A program made the translations under genes and the position numbers. Under the pieces are notes generated by a model. That model was given only the letters and a program-made list of their open reading frames with translations, did no database searches and was not told the DNA's origin. From positions 7,812,001-7,876,000 of the forward strand of contig NZ_CP029378.1 in assembly GCF_003268675.1 (NCBI RefSeq): a stretch of 64,000 nucleotides of DNA, read 5' to 3'. Below are positions 17,146-25,380 of this stretch, in pieces (the stretch's first letter is position 1; every line of letters begins with the position of its first letter). The stretch is from Streptomyces bacillaris. Its GTDB lineage: Bacteria > Actinomycetota > Actinomycetes > Streptomycetales > Streptomycetaceae.

Positions 17146-17397
17146 CGTACCCAATGCCGTCGTGGTCCTGTGGAATTCTGTGCTGTGGATGGATCGATCG
17201 GGCTGTCTGCGATCTCCTGAGGCTCTGGGGGACCCTGTCCGGCAGTGGAGTTGGTGGAGCTGCAGATGGACTAGCTGTGCTTCTGGGGGCGGCGTGGGTG
17301 CGACTCGGGACAGAGGCAGGCCCTTCCGCTGGCTGTAGCTGAGGGTGCCCGGTGCGGCGCCCCGGTGTGGGGCGGCGCACCGGGGTGGAGAATCCGG
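17146..17397. other. intergenic region
   Basis: 252 bp between the decayed Rieske gene and the stop of a minus-strand secreted-protein gene. It holds the hairpin at 17351-17381 and otherwise nothing recognisable. Confidence 0.4.
17351..17381 (-). terminator. terminator hairpin
   Basis: A 13-bp stem with one mismatch, GGTGCGGCGCCCC at 17351-17363 and GGGGCGGCGCACC at 17369-17381, 5-nt loop. It lies 17 bp downstream of the stop of the minus-strand secreted protein. Confidence 0.6.
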
Positions 17398-17853
17398 TCA
17401 CCACCAGGTGGTGCAGCGGACGGGACCCCCGTTGAGGTTGCCGCAGGCGCGGAACTTGTAGCTGCTGGAGGTGCTGGTCGTCTTGGCGGCGCTCGTCTTG
17501 CTGGTGCCGGTGGTTCCCACCGTGAACGGCCCGCACTGCAGCCAGCTGGACCCTCCGTTGGTGGTCCAGTCCATCCACACGCGGTCGCCGCTGAAGGTGC
17601 GGCCGCTGATCTTGGCCCAGCCGCGCTGGGAGCCGGAGATGTTGCCGTACTGGAGCGTGATGCTGACGCTCGATCCCATATCGAGGGTACGGATCGGTGT
17701 TCCGGTGGCGTTGTCGGAGATGTCGATGAAGCCGTTCCGTCCGCCCTCGCAGTCCTGCGGCGCCGCGTGCGCGGTCGCCGTGGGCACGAGGAGAGCGGCG
17801 CCGGTCAGGCCGATGGTGGCCAGGGAGGATGCGAGGGCGCGTCGTAGCGTCAT
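17398..17853 (-). CDS. small secreted protein of unknown function
   Basis: 151 residues from ATG at 17853, with AGGAAG five bases upstream. A longer open frame extends to 18693 but runs through the next gene and is a shadow. Residues 1-31 are a signal peptide ending TAHAAP. The mature domain (about 120 residues) is rich in Gly, Ser and Thr with alternating hydrophobics, contains four cysteines, and includes MDWTTNGGSSWLQCGPF, suggesting a compact beta-sandwich. It ends in CTTWW. It lies next to another small secreted protein in the same direction; the two are similar in size and style and may be co-regulated. Confidence 0.65.
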   Translation of the reverse strand: MTLRRALASSLATIGLTGAALLVPTATAHAAPQDCEGGRNGFIDISDNATGTPIRTLDMGSSVSITLQYGNISGSQRGWAKISGRTFSGDRVWMDWTTNGGSSWLQCGPFTVGTTGTSKTSAAKTTSTSSSYKFRACGNLNGGPVRCTTWW

Positions 17854-18044
17854 GAGTACTTCCTGTGTGTTGTGTGGTTGCTCAGGAGGACGTTGCTGGA
17901 CCCCTGGGGCGGTCGGCTTCAGGTGGCCGGGGCCTGGCGGGGAAGGTGGGGCTTTCCTCGTTGTCGTCAGTCTCCGGCCGCGAGGGCCGCGAGGCGGACC
18001 GTTGCGGGGCCTCTGGGGCCAGTGAGGCGGAGGGCTGGAGCCGT

Positions 18045-18497
18045 CTAGCACCAGCCGACCTTCTTGTAGCCGATCCAGAACTCGCCCCTGGAGTTCACGC
18101 TTGCGTTCGTTCCGTAGGTGGTGGGTGTGTGGGCTCCGTACACGCGGCCGATCCGGCCCTGGGACGGGCTGGTGATGTCCACCCACGGTTTGCTGACCAG
18201 GTTCTTGTGGAACGTCGCGGACGCGCCGTCGAGGGCGCGTGTGCCGCTGGCGTAGCAGGCCCGGCCTGTGGTGGCGACGCGAAGTACCAGGTCTCCGTTC
18301 GTCTGCATGGTGAGCCGGTAGTTGCCGTTGCAGAGGGACTTTCCGGTGTGGAGTGTCGCGGAGAAGGATGTTCCCACGCACGACCATGCCTGGGTGGAAA
18401 CCGTGGCGGTGGATGCGGCAAGGGAGGTGCCGGAGAGAGCTGAGGCGCTCAGCGCGCACCCGGCCACTGCTGCCGCCAGTATCTGCTTCTTGTTCAT
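18045..18497 (-). CDS. small secreted protein with bulb-lectin-like motif
   Basis: 150 residues from ATG at 18497, preceded by AAGGAG. Residues 1-28 are a signal peptide (MNKKQILAAAVAGCALSASA). The mature part contains LCNGNYRLTMQTNGDLVLRV, close to the mannose-binding Q-x-D-x-N-x-V-x-Y pattern of bulb-type lectins, though with substitutions at key positions (N-G-D instead of D-G-N), so sugar binding is unsure. Four cysteines are present and the C-terminus is EFWIGYKKVGWC. Small secreted proteins of this type are common in Streptomyces and mostly uncharacterised. Confidence 0.6.
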   Translation of the reverse strand: MNKKQILAAAVAGCALSASALSGTSLAASTATVSTQAWSCVGTSFSATLHTGKSLCNGNYRLTMQTNGDLVLRVATTGRACYASGTRALDGASATFHKNLVSKPWVDITSPSQGRIGRVYGAHTPTTYGTNASVNSRGEFWIGYKKVGWC

Positions 18498-19021
18498 GTA
18501 TCTCCTTCGTGAAGACCCGGGGTACGTGGTGGAGCCGATCTGCGACTGTCGCTGCGGCTCGGGCAGTACGGAGTGAGGCCCGCTGCAGAGCCGGGACGCC
18601 CCGGTGCGCGGGCTGTGCTTCGTGTCGTGAGGCGAACTCAGGCGCCGTTGGAAGCGCTCGACCACTGTCGTCAGGTGGCGAAGGCGGCAGCAAGCTTTTC
18701 AGTATTTGCTGAAGCGTCAGCTCGGGGGGGCGGCTCTGCGGGAGTGCCCGCCTGTACCGGCGTCAGTCCCTGTCCCTTCGGGCCGCGGTGGCCTGGACGT
18801 AGTGATTCGGCTGTCTCATCCTCGGGTGGAGGGGCCTGCGGGTCCCGGCGGTCGAGCTGCCCGGCAGGGCAGGCATCCTCTTTGCCGACGGTTCGACCGG
18901 AACAGACTGTCGGGGCTCGGGCAGGGGCTGCTTGACTTGAAGGGAGCGGCAGCACGAGGGGGTGCGGAAGCAACCGGTCCGCCTGGTGCTTCGTCACAGA
19001 CCTAGACCGGACGGGGGGCTT
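18498..19021. other. divergent intergenic region with a TTCAG/CTGAA palindrome
   Basis: 524 bp between the minus-strand secreted protein and the plus-strand HTH regulator. An inverted repeat TTCAG-N6-CTGAA at 18698-18713, embedded in the AT-richest part, is a candidate operator. Other frames here look non-coding. Confidence 0.35.
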
Positions 19022-20005
19022 ATGGCGAGGATTTCGGCAGCGAAGCTGGACGGGCGGAGGCACGTGAGGGTGTCGGTGGGCTTCCAACCAGCGGTCACGC
19101 TTCTCTCACTGGTCGCCGACGGGCTGGGCGCGAAGGCGCAGGGAGTTCCCGACCGGTGGCGCCGGGCCGTGCGCCAGGCGGTCGGGGAGAGTGCTGGTGA
19201 ACTGCGTCCGGTCTTCGCTCCGCACGGACTGTGGATACCGGACTGCTTGTGCCCGGACCCCCTCGATGACGGCGCGATCGGCTCACAGCTCGACCGCATG
19301 GCACAGACGACCGCCGAGGATCTGTACGAGGAGGTGGTGGCCAACTTCCCCGGTGGCCTGTCACCCCGTTGGCAACACGTGATCGATGACCCTCGCGGCT
19401 TCGTCGCGGCCTACACCCGCACACTCGCCCGTGTCTGGGCCGAGTTCGAGCCCGTGTGGAAGCAGTCCCGGGACCTGCTGCACCGCGAGGCGGAACGCAT
19501 CGGCGCCGCCTCGGTCACCGGAACACTGGACGCGGCCCTTGCGACACTGAACCACCCGATATCCCTGGCGGACGAGTCCCTCCGGCTTCCAGGCACCCAG
19601 AATTCCACGATCCCTCTCCATGGCCGCCCCATCACCCTGATCCCGATCGTCTCGGGATCCGCCGCATCCATATACAACGTGGAGGCGGAGTCAGTCTGGG
19701 TCGGCTACCCCGTGCCCGGTGTCGGCCGACTCTGGGAATCCGGCGTTGCTTCTGCCCCCGTTCCGGGGCGTGCTCTGGAGGCCGTCCTCGGCGTCGCCAG
19801 GGCCCAGCTCCTGCGAGCAGCCGAACGCCCTCTCACCATGGGAGAAGCCAGCACCATCCTGGGTTGCGTACCCAGCGCCGTCACCCACCACTGCCGACGC
19901 CTCGAAGCAGCCCAGCTCATCACCCGAACCCGGACCGGGAAGAGCGTAGTTGTGCGACGGACACCCACCGGCGACCAGCTCATCAACCTCCTGGCCACCC
20001 CCTGA
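19022..20005 (+). CDS. ArsR-like winged-helix transcriptional regulator (DUF5937-type N-terminus)
   Basis: 327 residues from ATG at 19022, with GGGGGG close upstream. The N-terminal two thirds (about 1-240) is an effector-like domain with the segments RWQHVIDDPRGFVAAYTRTL and IPIVSGSAASIYNVEAESVW. The last 90 residues are a winged helix: LLRAAERPLTMGEASTILGC, then VTHHCRRLEAAQLITRTRTG. The layout matches ArsR-like regulators with DUF5937 found in actinobacteria, where ligands are unknown. It is convergent with the CcdA gene and has no operon partner, so targets cannot be inferred from context. Confidence 0.75.
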   Translation: MARISAAKLDGRRHVRVSVGFQPAVTLLSLVADGLGAKAQGVPDRWRRAVRQAVGESAGELRPVFAPHGLWIPDCLCPDPLDDGAIGSQLDRMAQTTAEDLYEEVVANFPGGLSPRWQHVIDDPRGFVAAYTRTLARVWAEFEPVWKQSRDLLHREAERIGAASVTGTLDAALATLNHPISLADESLRLPGTQNSTIPLHGRPITLIPIVSGSAASIYNVEAESVWVGYPVPGVGRLWESGVASAPVPGRALEAVLGVARAQLLRAAERPLTMGEASTILGCVPSAVTHHCRRLEAAQLITRTRTGKSVVVRRTPTGDQLINLLATP

Positions 20006-20138
20006 GACCTCCCGGCCGGGCACTTTGGCCGGACCTGGCGCAGTACTTCGAGCGGAGGCCGCCGAGCGCCCGCCGCCCCGAAGGGGGAAGCCTCGGGCTA
20101 CGGTATGCCTGGTGCGCCGTCGGGCACCGGGGGGGGCT

Positions 20139-21026
20139 TCAGTCGGTGTGCTCCGGGGCCGACTCCGGCCGGTCCGTGGTTCCGGAGGAGCGTGAACCCT
20201 TGCGGTGGAGGGCCCAGGCTGTCAGGAGAAGCGCGGCCAGGAGTCCGGTCAGGGTTGCGGGACCGGCGGTGTCGAGGGTGTCCGCGAGGATGCGCTGGGC
20301 GGCGCCCGCTGCGTCGATGACGGGGTCGGTGGTGGCGGGGTCGCGCTGGACCCGGATCTCGTACCAGCCGTAGTAGGCGACGTAGACGCCGACGAGGAGG
20401 AGGAGTCCGCCGCCGATGCGGGGTGCGAGGGTGCCGGCGCGGCGCAGTCGGCTGACTGCGGTGCTGCGGGTGAGGGCGACGCTCAGGGATGCGGCACCGA
20501 CGATGAGTCCCATGCCGGCCGCGTACGCGGCGAACAGGATGACTCCCTCGCCTGTGGAGCCGCTGCGGAAGGCGGAGACGACGATGGCGAGGAACGGGGC
20601 GATGGTGCAGCCCAGGGAGGCGCTGGCGTAGGCCATGCCGAACAGGGCCATGGAAGGTACGGACCGGGTGACGGTGGGAGCCCGTCGGACTTTCGGCAGG
20701 AGGGCGGGCAGTTGGCGGCCGACGAGGAGCCAGGCTCCGGCAGCGGCCATGAGGATGCCGAAGGCGATGGTGAACCAGGGCAGGTGTTCCTGGACCTGTC
20801 CGGCGACGGGCTGGATGGCCAGGCCGAATATGCCGAAGAGGGCGGCGAAGCCGAGGGTGATCGAGGCGGTCGCGGTCAGGGCCCGGCCGACGGCGACGGA
20901 TCGGGTGGGGCTGTCGTCGCCGAGGACGAGGAGGGAGAGGTAGGCGGGGAGCAGGGCGAAGCCGCAGGGGTTGACGGCGGCGAGGATGCCGGCGGTGAGT
21001 GCGAGGGCGAGAGGAAGGTCGGGCAT
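20139..21026 (-). CDS. ccdA: CcdA-type thiol-disulfide transmembrane protein
   Basis: 295 residues with six or seven hydrophobic segments. The N-terminus has the family signature LAAVNPCGFALLPAYLSLLV and a second redox cysteine lies in ASASLGCTIAPFLAIVV, the two Cys residues that relay electrons across the membrane. The C-terminal 80 residues (after VGVYVAYYGWYEIRVQRDP) form an extra segment with one more hydrophobic helix. CcdA proteins carry reducing equivalents from cytoplasmic thioredoxin to outside thiol proteins; the partner is almost certainly the TlpA-like lipoprotein encoded 6 bp upstream. The pair corresponds to the two halves of mycobacterial DipZ. Confidence 0.92.
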   Translation of the reverse strand: MPDLPLALALTAGILAAVNPCGFALLPAYLSLLVLGDDSPTRSVAVGRALTATASITLGFAALFGIFGLAIQPVAGQVQEHLPWFTIAFGILMAAAGAWLLVGRQLPALLPKVRRAPTVTRSVPSMALFGMAYASASLGCTIAPFLAIVVSAFRSGSTGEGVILFAAYAAGMGLIVGAASLSVALTRSTAVSRLRRAGTLAPRIGGGLLLLVGVYVAYYGWYEIRVQRDPATTDPVIDAAGAAQRILADTLDTAGPATLTGLLAALLLTAWALHRKGSRSSGTTDRPESAPEHTD

Positions 21027-21032
21027 CGTGGT

Positions 21033-21620
21033 TCAGCCGGTCAGTCCGGCGACCTTCTCGGCCAGTCCCTGGCCTCCGGGAAGAACGCCTTCGTAGACCG
21101 TCTTGCCGTCCTTGTCGAGGATGACGTAGCGGCTCTGCTCGGTGACTTCGAACCGCTTCCAGATGTCGCCCTTCTCGTCGGACAGGTGAGGGAAGCTGCT
21201 GGTCCCCGTGTCGGCGACGAAATCCTTCATAGCGGCGTTCTTGTCCAGGCCCGCGACGCCGACGACGTTGACCTCGCCGACGCGGTCGGCGGCGACCTTC
21301 GCGGTCTCGGCTGCCTGGGCCTTGCACTTGGGGCACCAGGGCGCCCAGAACCAGAGCACGGTCGGCTTGCCCGCCAGGGTGCTGCCGTCGAAGGGTTTGC
21401 CGTCCACCGTGGTCGCGGTGAACCGCAGCGCCTCCGGCACCGCTGGCCCGGGTGTTGCGTTGCGGCTGGTGTCGGAGGAAGCCGGCGGCTGCGCGGGGGA
21501 CGCGGAAGACGAGCGGGACGCGCCCGCCGCATCGTCATCGGCCCCGCTGCCGGCTCCGCACCCCGTGAGGCCGAGGAGGATGACGGTGAGGGCAACGGGC
21601 AGAGCAGTACGGGCGCGCAT
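21033..21620 (-). CDS. TlpA-like thioredoxin-fold lipoprotein
   Basis: 195 residues from ATG at 21620 with GGAG upstream. The N-terminus is a lipoprotein signal with lipobox LTGC (Cys21), followed by a Ser/Ala/Pro-rich linker to about residue 58. The thioredoxin-like domain carries the active site WAPWCPKC with Cys96 and Cys99, then VVGVAGLDKNAAMKDFV and YVILDKDGKTVYEGVLPGG. It is likely lipid-anchored outside the membrane, where it would reduce or oxidise protein thiols, powered by CcdA encoded immediately downstream (6 bp gap). Confidence 0.92.
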   Translation of the reverse strand: MRARTALPVALTVILLGLTGCGAGSGADDDAAGASRSSSASPAQPPASSDTSRNATPGPAVPEALRFTATTVDGKPFDGSTLAGKPTVLWFWAPWCPKCKAQAAETAKVAADRVGEVNVVGVAGLDKNAAMKDFVADTGTSSFPHLSDEKGDIWKRFEVTEQSRYVILDKDGKTVYEGVLPGGQGLAEKVAGLTG

Positions 21621-21716
21621 CGAGGGCTCCAGTGTGGTCGGGATGGGAGTGACTCTAGAACCGCCTTTCCGCTCCGCGGGCCGGTCAGAGCTTACGGTTC
21701 GATGACATGAGCGGGA

Positions 21717-21739
21717 GAGGACCCTTCCGGCGGGTCCTC
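21717..21739 (-). terminator. terminator hairpin after DUF4383 gene
   Basis: An 8-bp stem GAGGACCC (21717-21724) and GGGTCCTC (21732-21739) with a 7-nt loop, downstream of the minus-strand DUF4383 gene and upstream of tlpA. Confidence 0.5.
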
Positions 21740-21827
21740 GAGCCTGGCCGCGTGGCAGGGCGGCGTCCTCGGCGCCGAGATCCCCAGCCCAGAGGCGACG
21801 TGCCCATGGCGAGGCCGCGGATGCACA

Positions 21828-22388
21828 TCAACCCTTCCCCGTTCTGCCGCGCCCTGCGCCACGTCGGGATCGTGGCCCGGAGCGCTGGTGCTGCTCGTGG
21901 CGGGCGCGCCAGTACGGGTTGTCATGCGGGAGGGTCGCGCTGACCCGCCCGTACATGCCGAAGGTCATCAGGAGTACGCCCACCACGAAGCTGAACAGGA
22001 CGTTCTGCAGCTCGAAGGCGAGGAAGTTGTAGTCGCTCTCCAGCAGGGCCAGGTTCGCGAACCCGCTGACGATGAAGGCCACTCCGGTGACCATGTTGAG
22101 CGTGGAGGCGAGGTTCCCGCCGATGACCGCACCGGTAAGGAGGACGACTCCGATCACGATGGAGAGGGTGCTCAGCGCACCGTTGGTGTTCAGCCCCAGG
22201 ACTGTGTCACCACCGGTGCTGAAGAAGCCGATCCGGTCGAGCAGCCCGAGTACGCCGAACATCAGCAGAAAGACGCCGAAGAAGCCGGCGCCGACACGGT
22301 AGACACGACTGAGCCGGTGGTCCACCGGAAGGTGTTCGTCCAGCCGGACGCCACGCAGAGGCATGCGGGGCAGGTGCATGGTTGACAT
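21828..22388 (-). CDS. DUF4383 membrane protein
   Basis: 186 residues from ATG at 22388, five bases after GAGGAGG; a GTG at 22391 is also possible. After a polar N-terminus come four hydrophobic helices (starting VGAGFFGVFLLMFGVLGLL, then LSIVIGVVLLTGAVIGG, NMVTGVAFIVSGFANLALL and VLFSFVVGVLLMTFGMYG), matching DUF4383. The C-terminus is a basic, His/Arg-rich tail. The role of this family is unknown. It is divergent from the fasciclin gene, sharing a 300-bp intergenic region. Confidence 0.8.
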   Translation of the reverse strand: MSTMHLPRMPLRGVRLDEHLPVDHRLSRVYRVGAGFFGVFLLMFGVLGLLDRIGFFSTGGDTVLGLNTNGALSTLSIVIGVVLLTGAVIGGNLASTLNMVTGVAFIVSGFANLALLESDYNFLAFELQNVLFSFVVGVLLMTFGMYGRVSATLPHDNPYWRARHEQHQRSGPRSRRGAGRGRTGKG

Positions 22389-22688
22389 CACAACCTCCTC
22401 GGTTTCCGCCGCCCCCGCTTATGTGTAATTCGGTGCGGACCGGTCGAAGGATGGGGTGTGGAACTGCGGAATCCTGCTGTCCGGTCGGGTTTCCATGGCT
22501 TCGCCAGGCGCCGTGTGGTCTCCTCTGCTTCCATGGAGGGGATGGCATGGGGTGGCAGCGAGAGACCTCATCGAGGCGGAGCAGGCCGCATAGCCGGCCC
22601 CCGGTTCTCCCCCGCCCCCGCCGAACCGGCAGCCATGAACTGTACGGGCTGCGAACCGTGGCCCGCCCTCCCCGAGGAGGAACCCTTC
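22389..22688. other. divergent promoter region (DUF4383 / fasciclin)
   Basis: 300 bp between divergent starts. Frames that extend the fasciclin gene upstream through this region look non-coding. It should hold both promoters; AT-richer sequence near 22420 (TTATGTGTAATTC) is the best candidate for a promoter element. Confidence 0.35.
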
Positions 22689-23270
22689 GTGAAGACTCCC
22701 CGTATCTCCCGCGCCGCGATAGCCGGTGCTGTCGCCATTGTCCTGCCTGTGTCACTGGGTGTCATGGCACCACAAGCGTTCGCCCAGACGGCCACGCAGG
22801 ACCCCTACGGTCCTGCTTGTGCATCCGTGCCCAAGGAAGGCGCGGGAAGCCTGGAGGGCATGGCGCAGGACCCGGTCGCCACAGCAGCGTCCAACAACCC
22901 GGAGCTCTCCACCCTGGTTACCGCCGTGGAGAAGGCCGGTCTGGTCGACACGCTCAACAACGCGGAGAACATCACCGTATTCGCACCGAGCAACGACGCC
23001 TTCGACAAGATCCCCAAGGCGGACCTCGACAAGCTCCTCGCGGACAAGGAGGAGCTGACCAAGGTCCTCACCTACCACGTGGTCGGTGAGGACATCACCC
23101 AGAAGCAGCTTCAGGACGGGTCGTTCAAGACCCTTGAGGGAGGCACCCTCACCACCACCGGATCGGGTGAGGAATTCACCGTGAACGATTCAGCGAAGAT
23201 CGTCTGCGGAAGTGTCCCCACAGCCAACGCGACCGTCAACATCATCGACACCGTCCTCACTCCGCAGTAG
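22689..23270 (+). CDS. secreted fasciclin-domain protein (MPT70-like)
   Basis: 193 residues from GTG at 22689, eight bases after GAGGAGG. Residues 1-37 form a signal peptide with basic start KTPRISR and end AFAQT. The mature protein has the MPT70/MPT83-style opening YGPACASVP and MAQDPVATAASNNPELSTLV, then a single fasciclin domain with the H1 motif NITVFAPSNDAFDKIP and H2-like LTYHVVGEDIT and ends IIDTVLTPQ. Two cysteines (in GPACA and KIVCG) could form one disulfide, which the neighbouring CcdA/TlpA pair could service. Fasciclin domains mediate adhesion in other organisms. A lipoprotein paralogue lies at 29584. Confidence 0.9.
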   Translation: MKTPRISRAAIAGAVAIVLPVSLGVMAPQAFAQTATQDPYGPACASVPKEGAGSLEGMAQDPVATAASNNPELSTLVTAVEKAGLVDTLNNAENITVFAPSNDAFDKIPKADLDKLLADKEELTKVLTYHVVGEDITQKQLQDGSFKTLEGGTLTTTGSGEEFTVNDSAKIVCGSVPTANATVNIIDTVLTPQ

Positions 23271-23289
23271 CCCCCCTGCGGGCACCCGG

Positions 23290-23321
23290 CGCAGAGCCCG
23301 GCGATCGCAACAGGCTCTGCG
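23290..23321 (+). terminator. terminator hairpin after fasciclin gene
   Basis: A 9-bp stem CGCAGAGCC (23290-23298) and GGCTCTGCG (23313-23321), 14-nt loop, 20 bp after the stop. Confidence 0.55.
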
Positions 23322-23417
23322 TCTGTTCGTACCCGGCTGCCCGAACCGCCCGTCACGCCGTGCCCTCAGCTGGAGCCGAGGGTGCGGCGTCCCCGTTCTC
23401 CGGTGAATTGGACGTAT

Positions 23418-25016
23418 ATGAAGAGCACGAAGGATTCCCGCCACCTGTGGGTCAGGGTTCCGCTGGCCGCGCTGAGTGGTCTGCTGGCGGGGTTCGCCGC
23501 GCTTGCTGTCGCGGAACTGGTGTCGGCCGCGGTGCGGCCGGAGTCGGGTCCGGTCACGGCTGTCGGCGGAGCGGCGATCGACCGTACCCCCGCGCCTGTC
23601 AAGGACTGGGCGATCCGGAACTTCGGCGAGGACGACAAGCTGGTCCTCCAGCTGGGCATCCTTACCACCCTCGCCGTGCTCGCTGTGCTGATCGGTGTGG
23701 TGGCCTTGAGGTTCCGCAGAGCCGGTGCTGCGGGCGTGCTGGCTTTCGGGGTGGTCGGCGCCGCCGCGGCGGTGTCCCGCCCTGATTCGACCGGCATCTT
23801 TGACGCACTTCCGTCCGTGGTGGGCGCGATCGTGGCCGCAGCGCTGCTCTACCTGCTGATCGGACGGCTGACCACCCCCCGCCAGGCAGGAGCCCGAACT
23901 CCGGACGAAGAGACCGGGTACAAGGGGTGGGACAGGCGGGGCTTCCTGGTCGCGGCCCCGGCCGTAGCGGTCGCCTCCGTCGGCGCGGGTGCGCTGGGAC
24001 GGTACCTGAACCGTGCGAAGGCACAGGACGCTGTGGCCTCACGGTCGCAGGTGACGCTGCCCGCTCCGGATTCACCTGCCGCCCCGATCCCTCCCGGAGC
24101 CCAGGTCGAAGTGCCCGGCGTCAGCCCCTTCACCACGTCGAACAACTCGTTCTACCGGGTGGACACCGCCCTGGTGATCCCCAAGGTCGACGCGGCCACA
24201 TGGCAACTCCGTATCCACGGCAAAGGCGTCGCACGGCCCCTGACCGTGACCTTCGACGACCTGCTCCAGCGGGAGCTGATCGAGCGGGACATCACCCTCA
24301 CCTGCGTCTCCAACGAGGTCGGAGGCCCCTACATCGGTCACGCGCGATGGCTCGGCACCCGCCTGGCCGATCTCCTCCAGGAAGCCGGGGTTCGGCCGCC
24401 CTCCCGGGGAGGCCCGGCGGATCAGCTGGTAGCCCGCTCCGTGGACGGCATGACGCTGGGCACGCCGGTCGAGGACGTCATGGACGGCCGCGACGCCATG
24501 CTGGTGGTGGGAATGAACGGAGAGCCACTGCCGTTCGTCCACGGCTTTCCCGTCCGGATGCTTGTCCCCGGCCTCTACGGGTACGTGTCCGCCTGCAAGT
24601 GGATCGAGGACATCGAGCTCACCACGTTCGACACCTACGACCCGTACTGGGTGAAACGGAAATGGGCGCGCAGGGCTCCTGTCAAGACCCAGTCCCGCAT
24701 CGACACGCCGAAGCCGTTCGCCCGGCTGGAGCCCGGCACCGTCATGGTGGCCGGTGTCGCCTGGGCGCAGCGCCGCGGGATCGAACGCGTCGAGGTGCGG
24801 ATCGATGACGGGCCGTGGCAGGACGCCGATCTCGCGGCCGAGGCCACCATCGACACCTGGCGCCAGTGGTCCTACCCCTGGAAGGCCACCCCGGGCGGAC
24901 ACACCCTCACCGTCCGGGCCACCGAACGCGGCGGAGCGGTCCAGACCGAGAAGCGCACCAAAACCGTTCCCGACGGAGCAAGCGGCTGGCACTCCGTCGT
25001 CGTCACCGTCGACTGA
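23418..25016 (+). CDS. membrane-bound sulfite-oxidase-family molybdopterin oxidoreductase
   Basis: 532 residues from ATG at 23418; the ribosome site is weak. The first 155 residues hold four hydrophobic segments. A second hydrophobic stretch after DRRGFLVAAPAVAVASVGAG (about 172-192) resembles a twin-arginine-type segment though with only one RR. The catalytic domain (about 230-440) has VSPFTTSNNSFYRVDTALVI, the molybdenum-ligand Cys296 in ITLTCVSNEVGGPYIG, and VHGFPVRMLVPGLYGYVSAC. A C-terminal Ig-like dimerisation domain follows (VMVAGVAWAQRRGIERVEVR). Related actinobacterial proteins are found next to fasciclin genes. Substrate unknown; sulfoxide or sulfite chemistry is possible. Confidence 0.88.
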   Translation: MKSTKDSRHLWVRVPLAALSGLLAGFAALAVAELVSAAVRPESGPVTAVGGAAIDRTPAPVKDWAIRNFGEDDKLVLQLGILTTLAVLAVLIGVVALRFRRAGAAGVLAFGVVGAAAAVSRPDSTGIFDALPSVVGAIVAAALLYLLIGRLTTPRQAGARTPDEETGYKGWDRRGFLVAAPAVAVASVGAGALGRYLNRAKAQDAVASRSQVTLPAPDSPAAPIPPGAQVEVPGVSPFTTSNNSFYRVDTALVIPKVDAATWQLRIHGKGVARPLTVTFDDLLQRELIERDITLTCVSNEVGGPYIGHARWLGTRLADLLQEAGVRPPSRGGPADQLVARSVDGMTLGTPVEDVMDGRDAMLVVGMNGEPLPFVHGFPVRMLVPGLYGYVSACKWIEDIELTTFDTYDPYWVKRKWARRAPVKTQSRIDTPKPFARLEPGTVMVAGVAWAQRRGIERVEVRIDDGPWQDADLAAEATIDTWRQWSYPWKATPGGHTLTVRATERGGAVQTEKRTKTVPDGASGWHSVVVTVD

Positions 25017-25380
25017 ACCCCCTGCCCAGCGCAGGAGAGGAGCCTCACCACCCTCACCAGCCGTTTAACCTGCGACTTCACGATGGCGGAGGCTCGCTGC
25101 TGGGCATTGCTGCGTCCGGCGCGGTGCAGCACCGCGTGAGCACCGCCCCTGAGGCATCACCCTTCGGGGTGGAGCACGTGCGCAGCGGGAGCCGTCGGGT
25201 GGGTGCACTACATGATGCCTCAGCAGCGCAAAGGACGTCTTCGCTTCAGCGCCGCCAGGGCCCCCTCCTCATGCGGGTGCGGACCGGTTGGCGTGCACGG
25301 CGCGCGGCGCAGCGGCGCACATGGTGTCGTCGTCGGGGGCTCCCGATGGACGGGAGTTTCCCCCTGAAGGAGTAGAAAAG
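25017..25380. other. intergenic region with an 11-bp inverted repeat
   Basis: 364 bp upstream of the second DUF4394 gene. It contains CTGAGGCATCA at 25149-25159 and its exact reverse complement TGATGCCTCAG at 25213-25223, and a tight palindrome CGCGGTGCAGCACCGCG near 25120. No coding sequence recognised. The repeat pair could be a structured leader, a regulator site or a remnant of a mobile element. Confidence 0.4.

Noticed and set aside
17398..18693. 431-codon minus-strand frame as one gene
   Set aside because: Only its last 151 codons encode a signal peptide and folded domain with a ribosome site at 17853. The earlier part is a shadow of the secreted protein at 18045-18497.
18698..18713. 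TTCAG-N6-CTGAA as an ArsR-family operator
   Set aside because: The palindrome is short and stands alone, 310-325 bp from the regulator start; noted only as a candidate in the intergenic entry.
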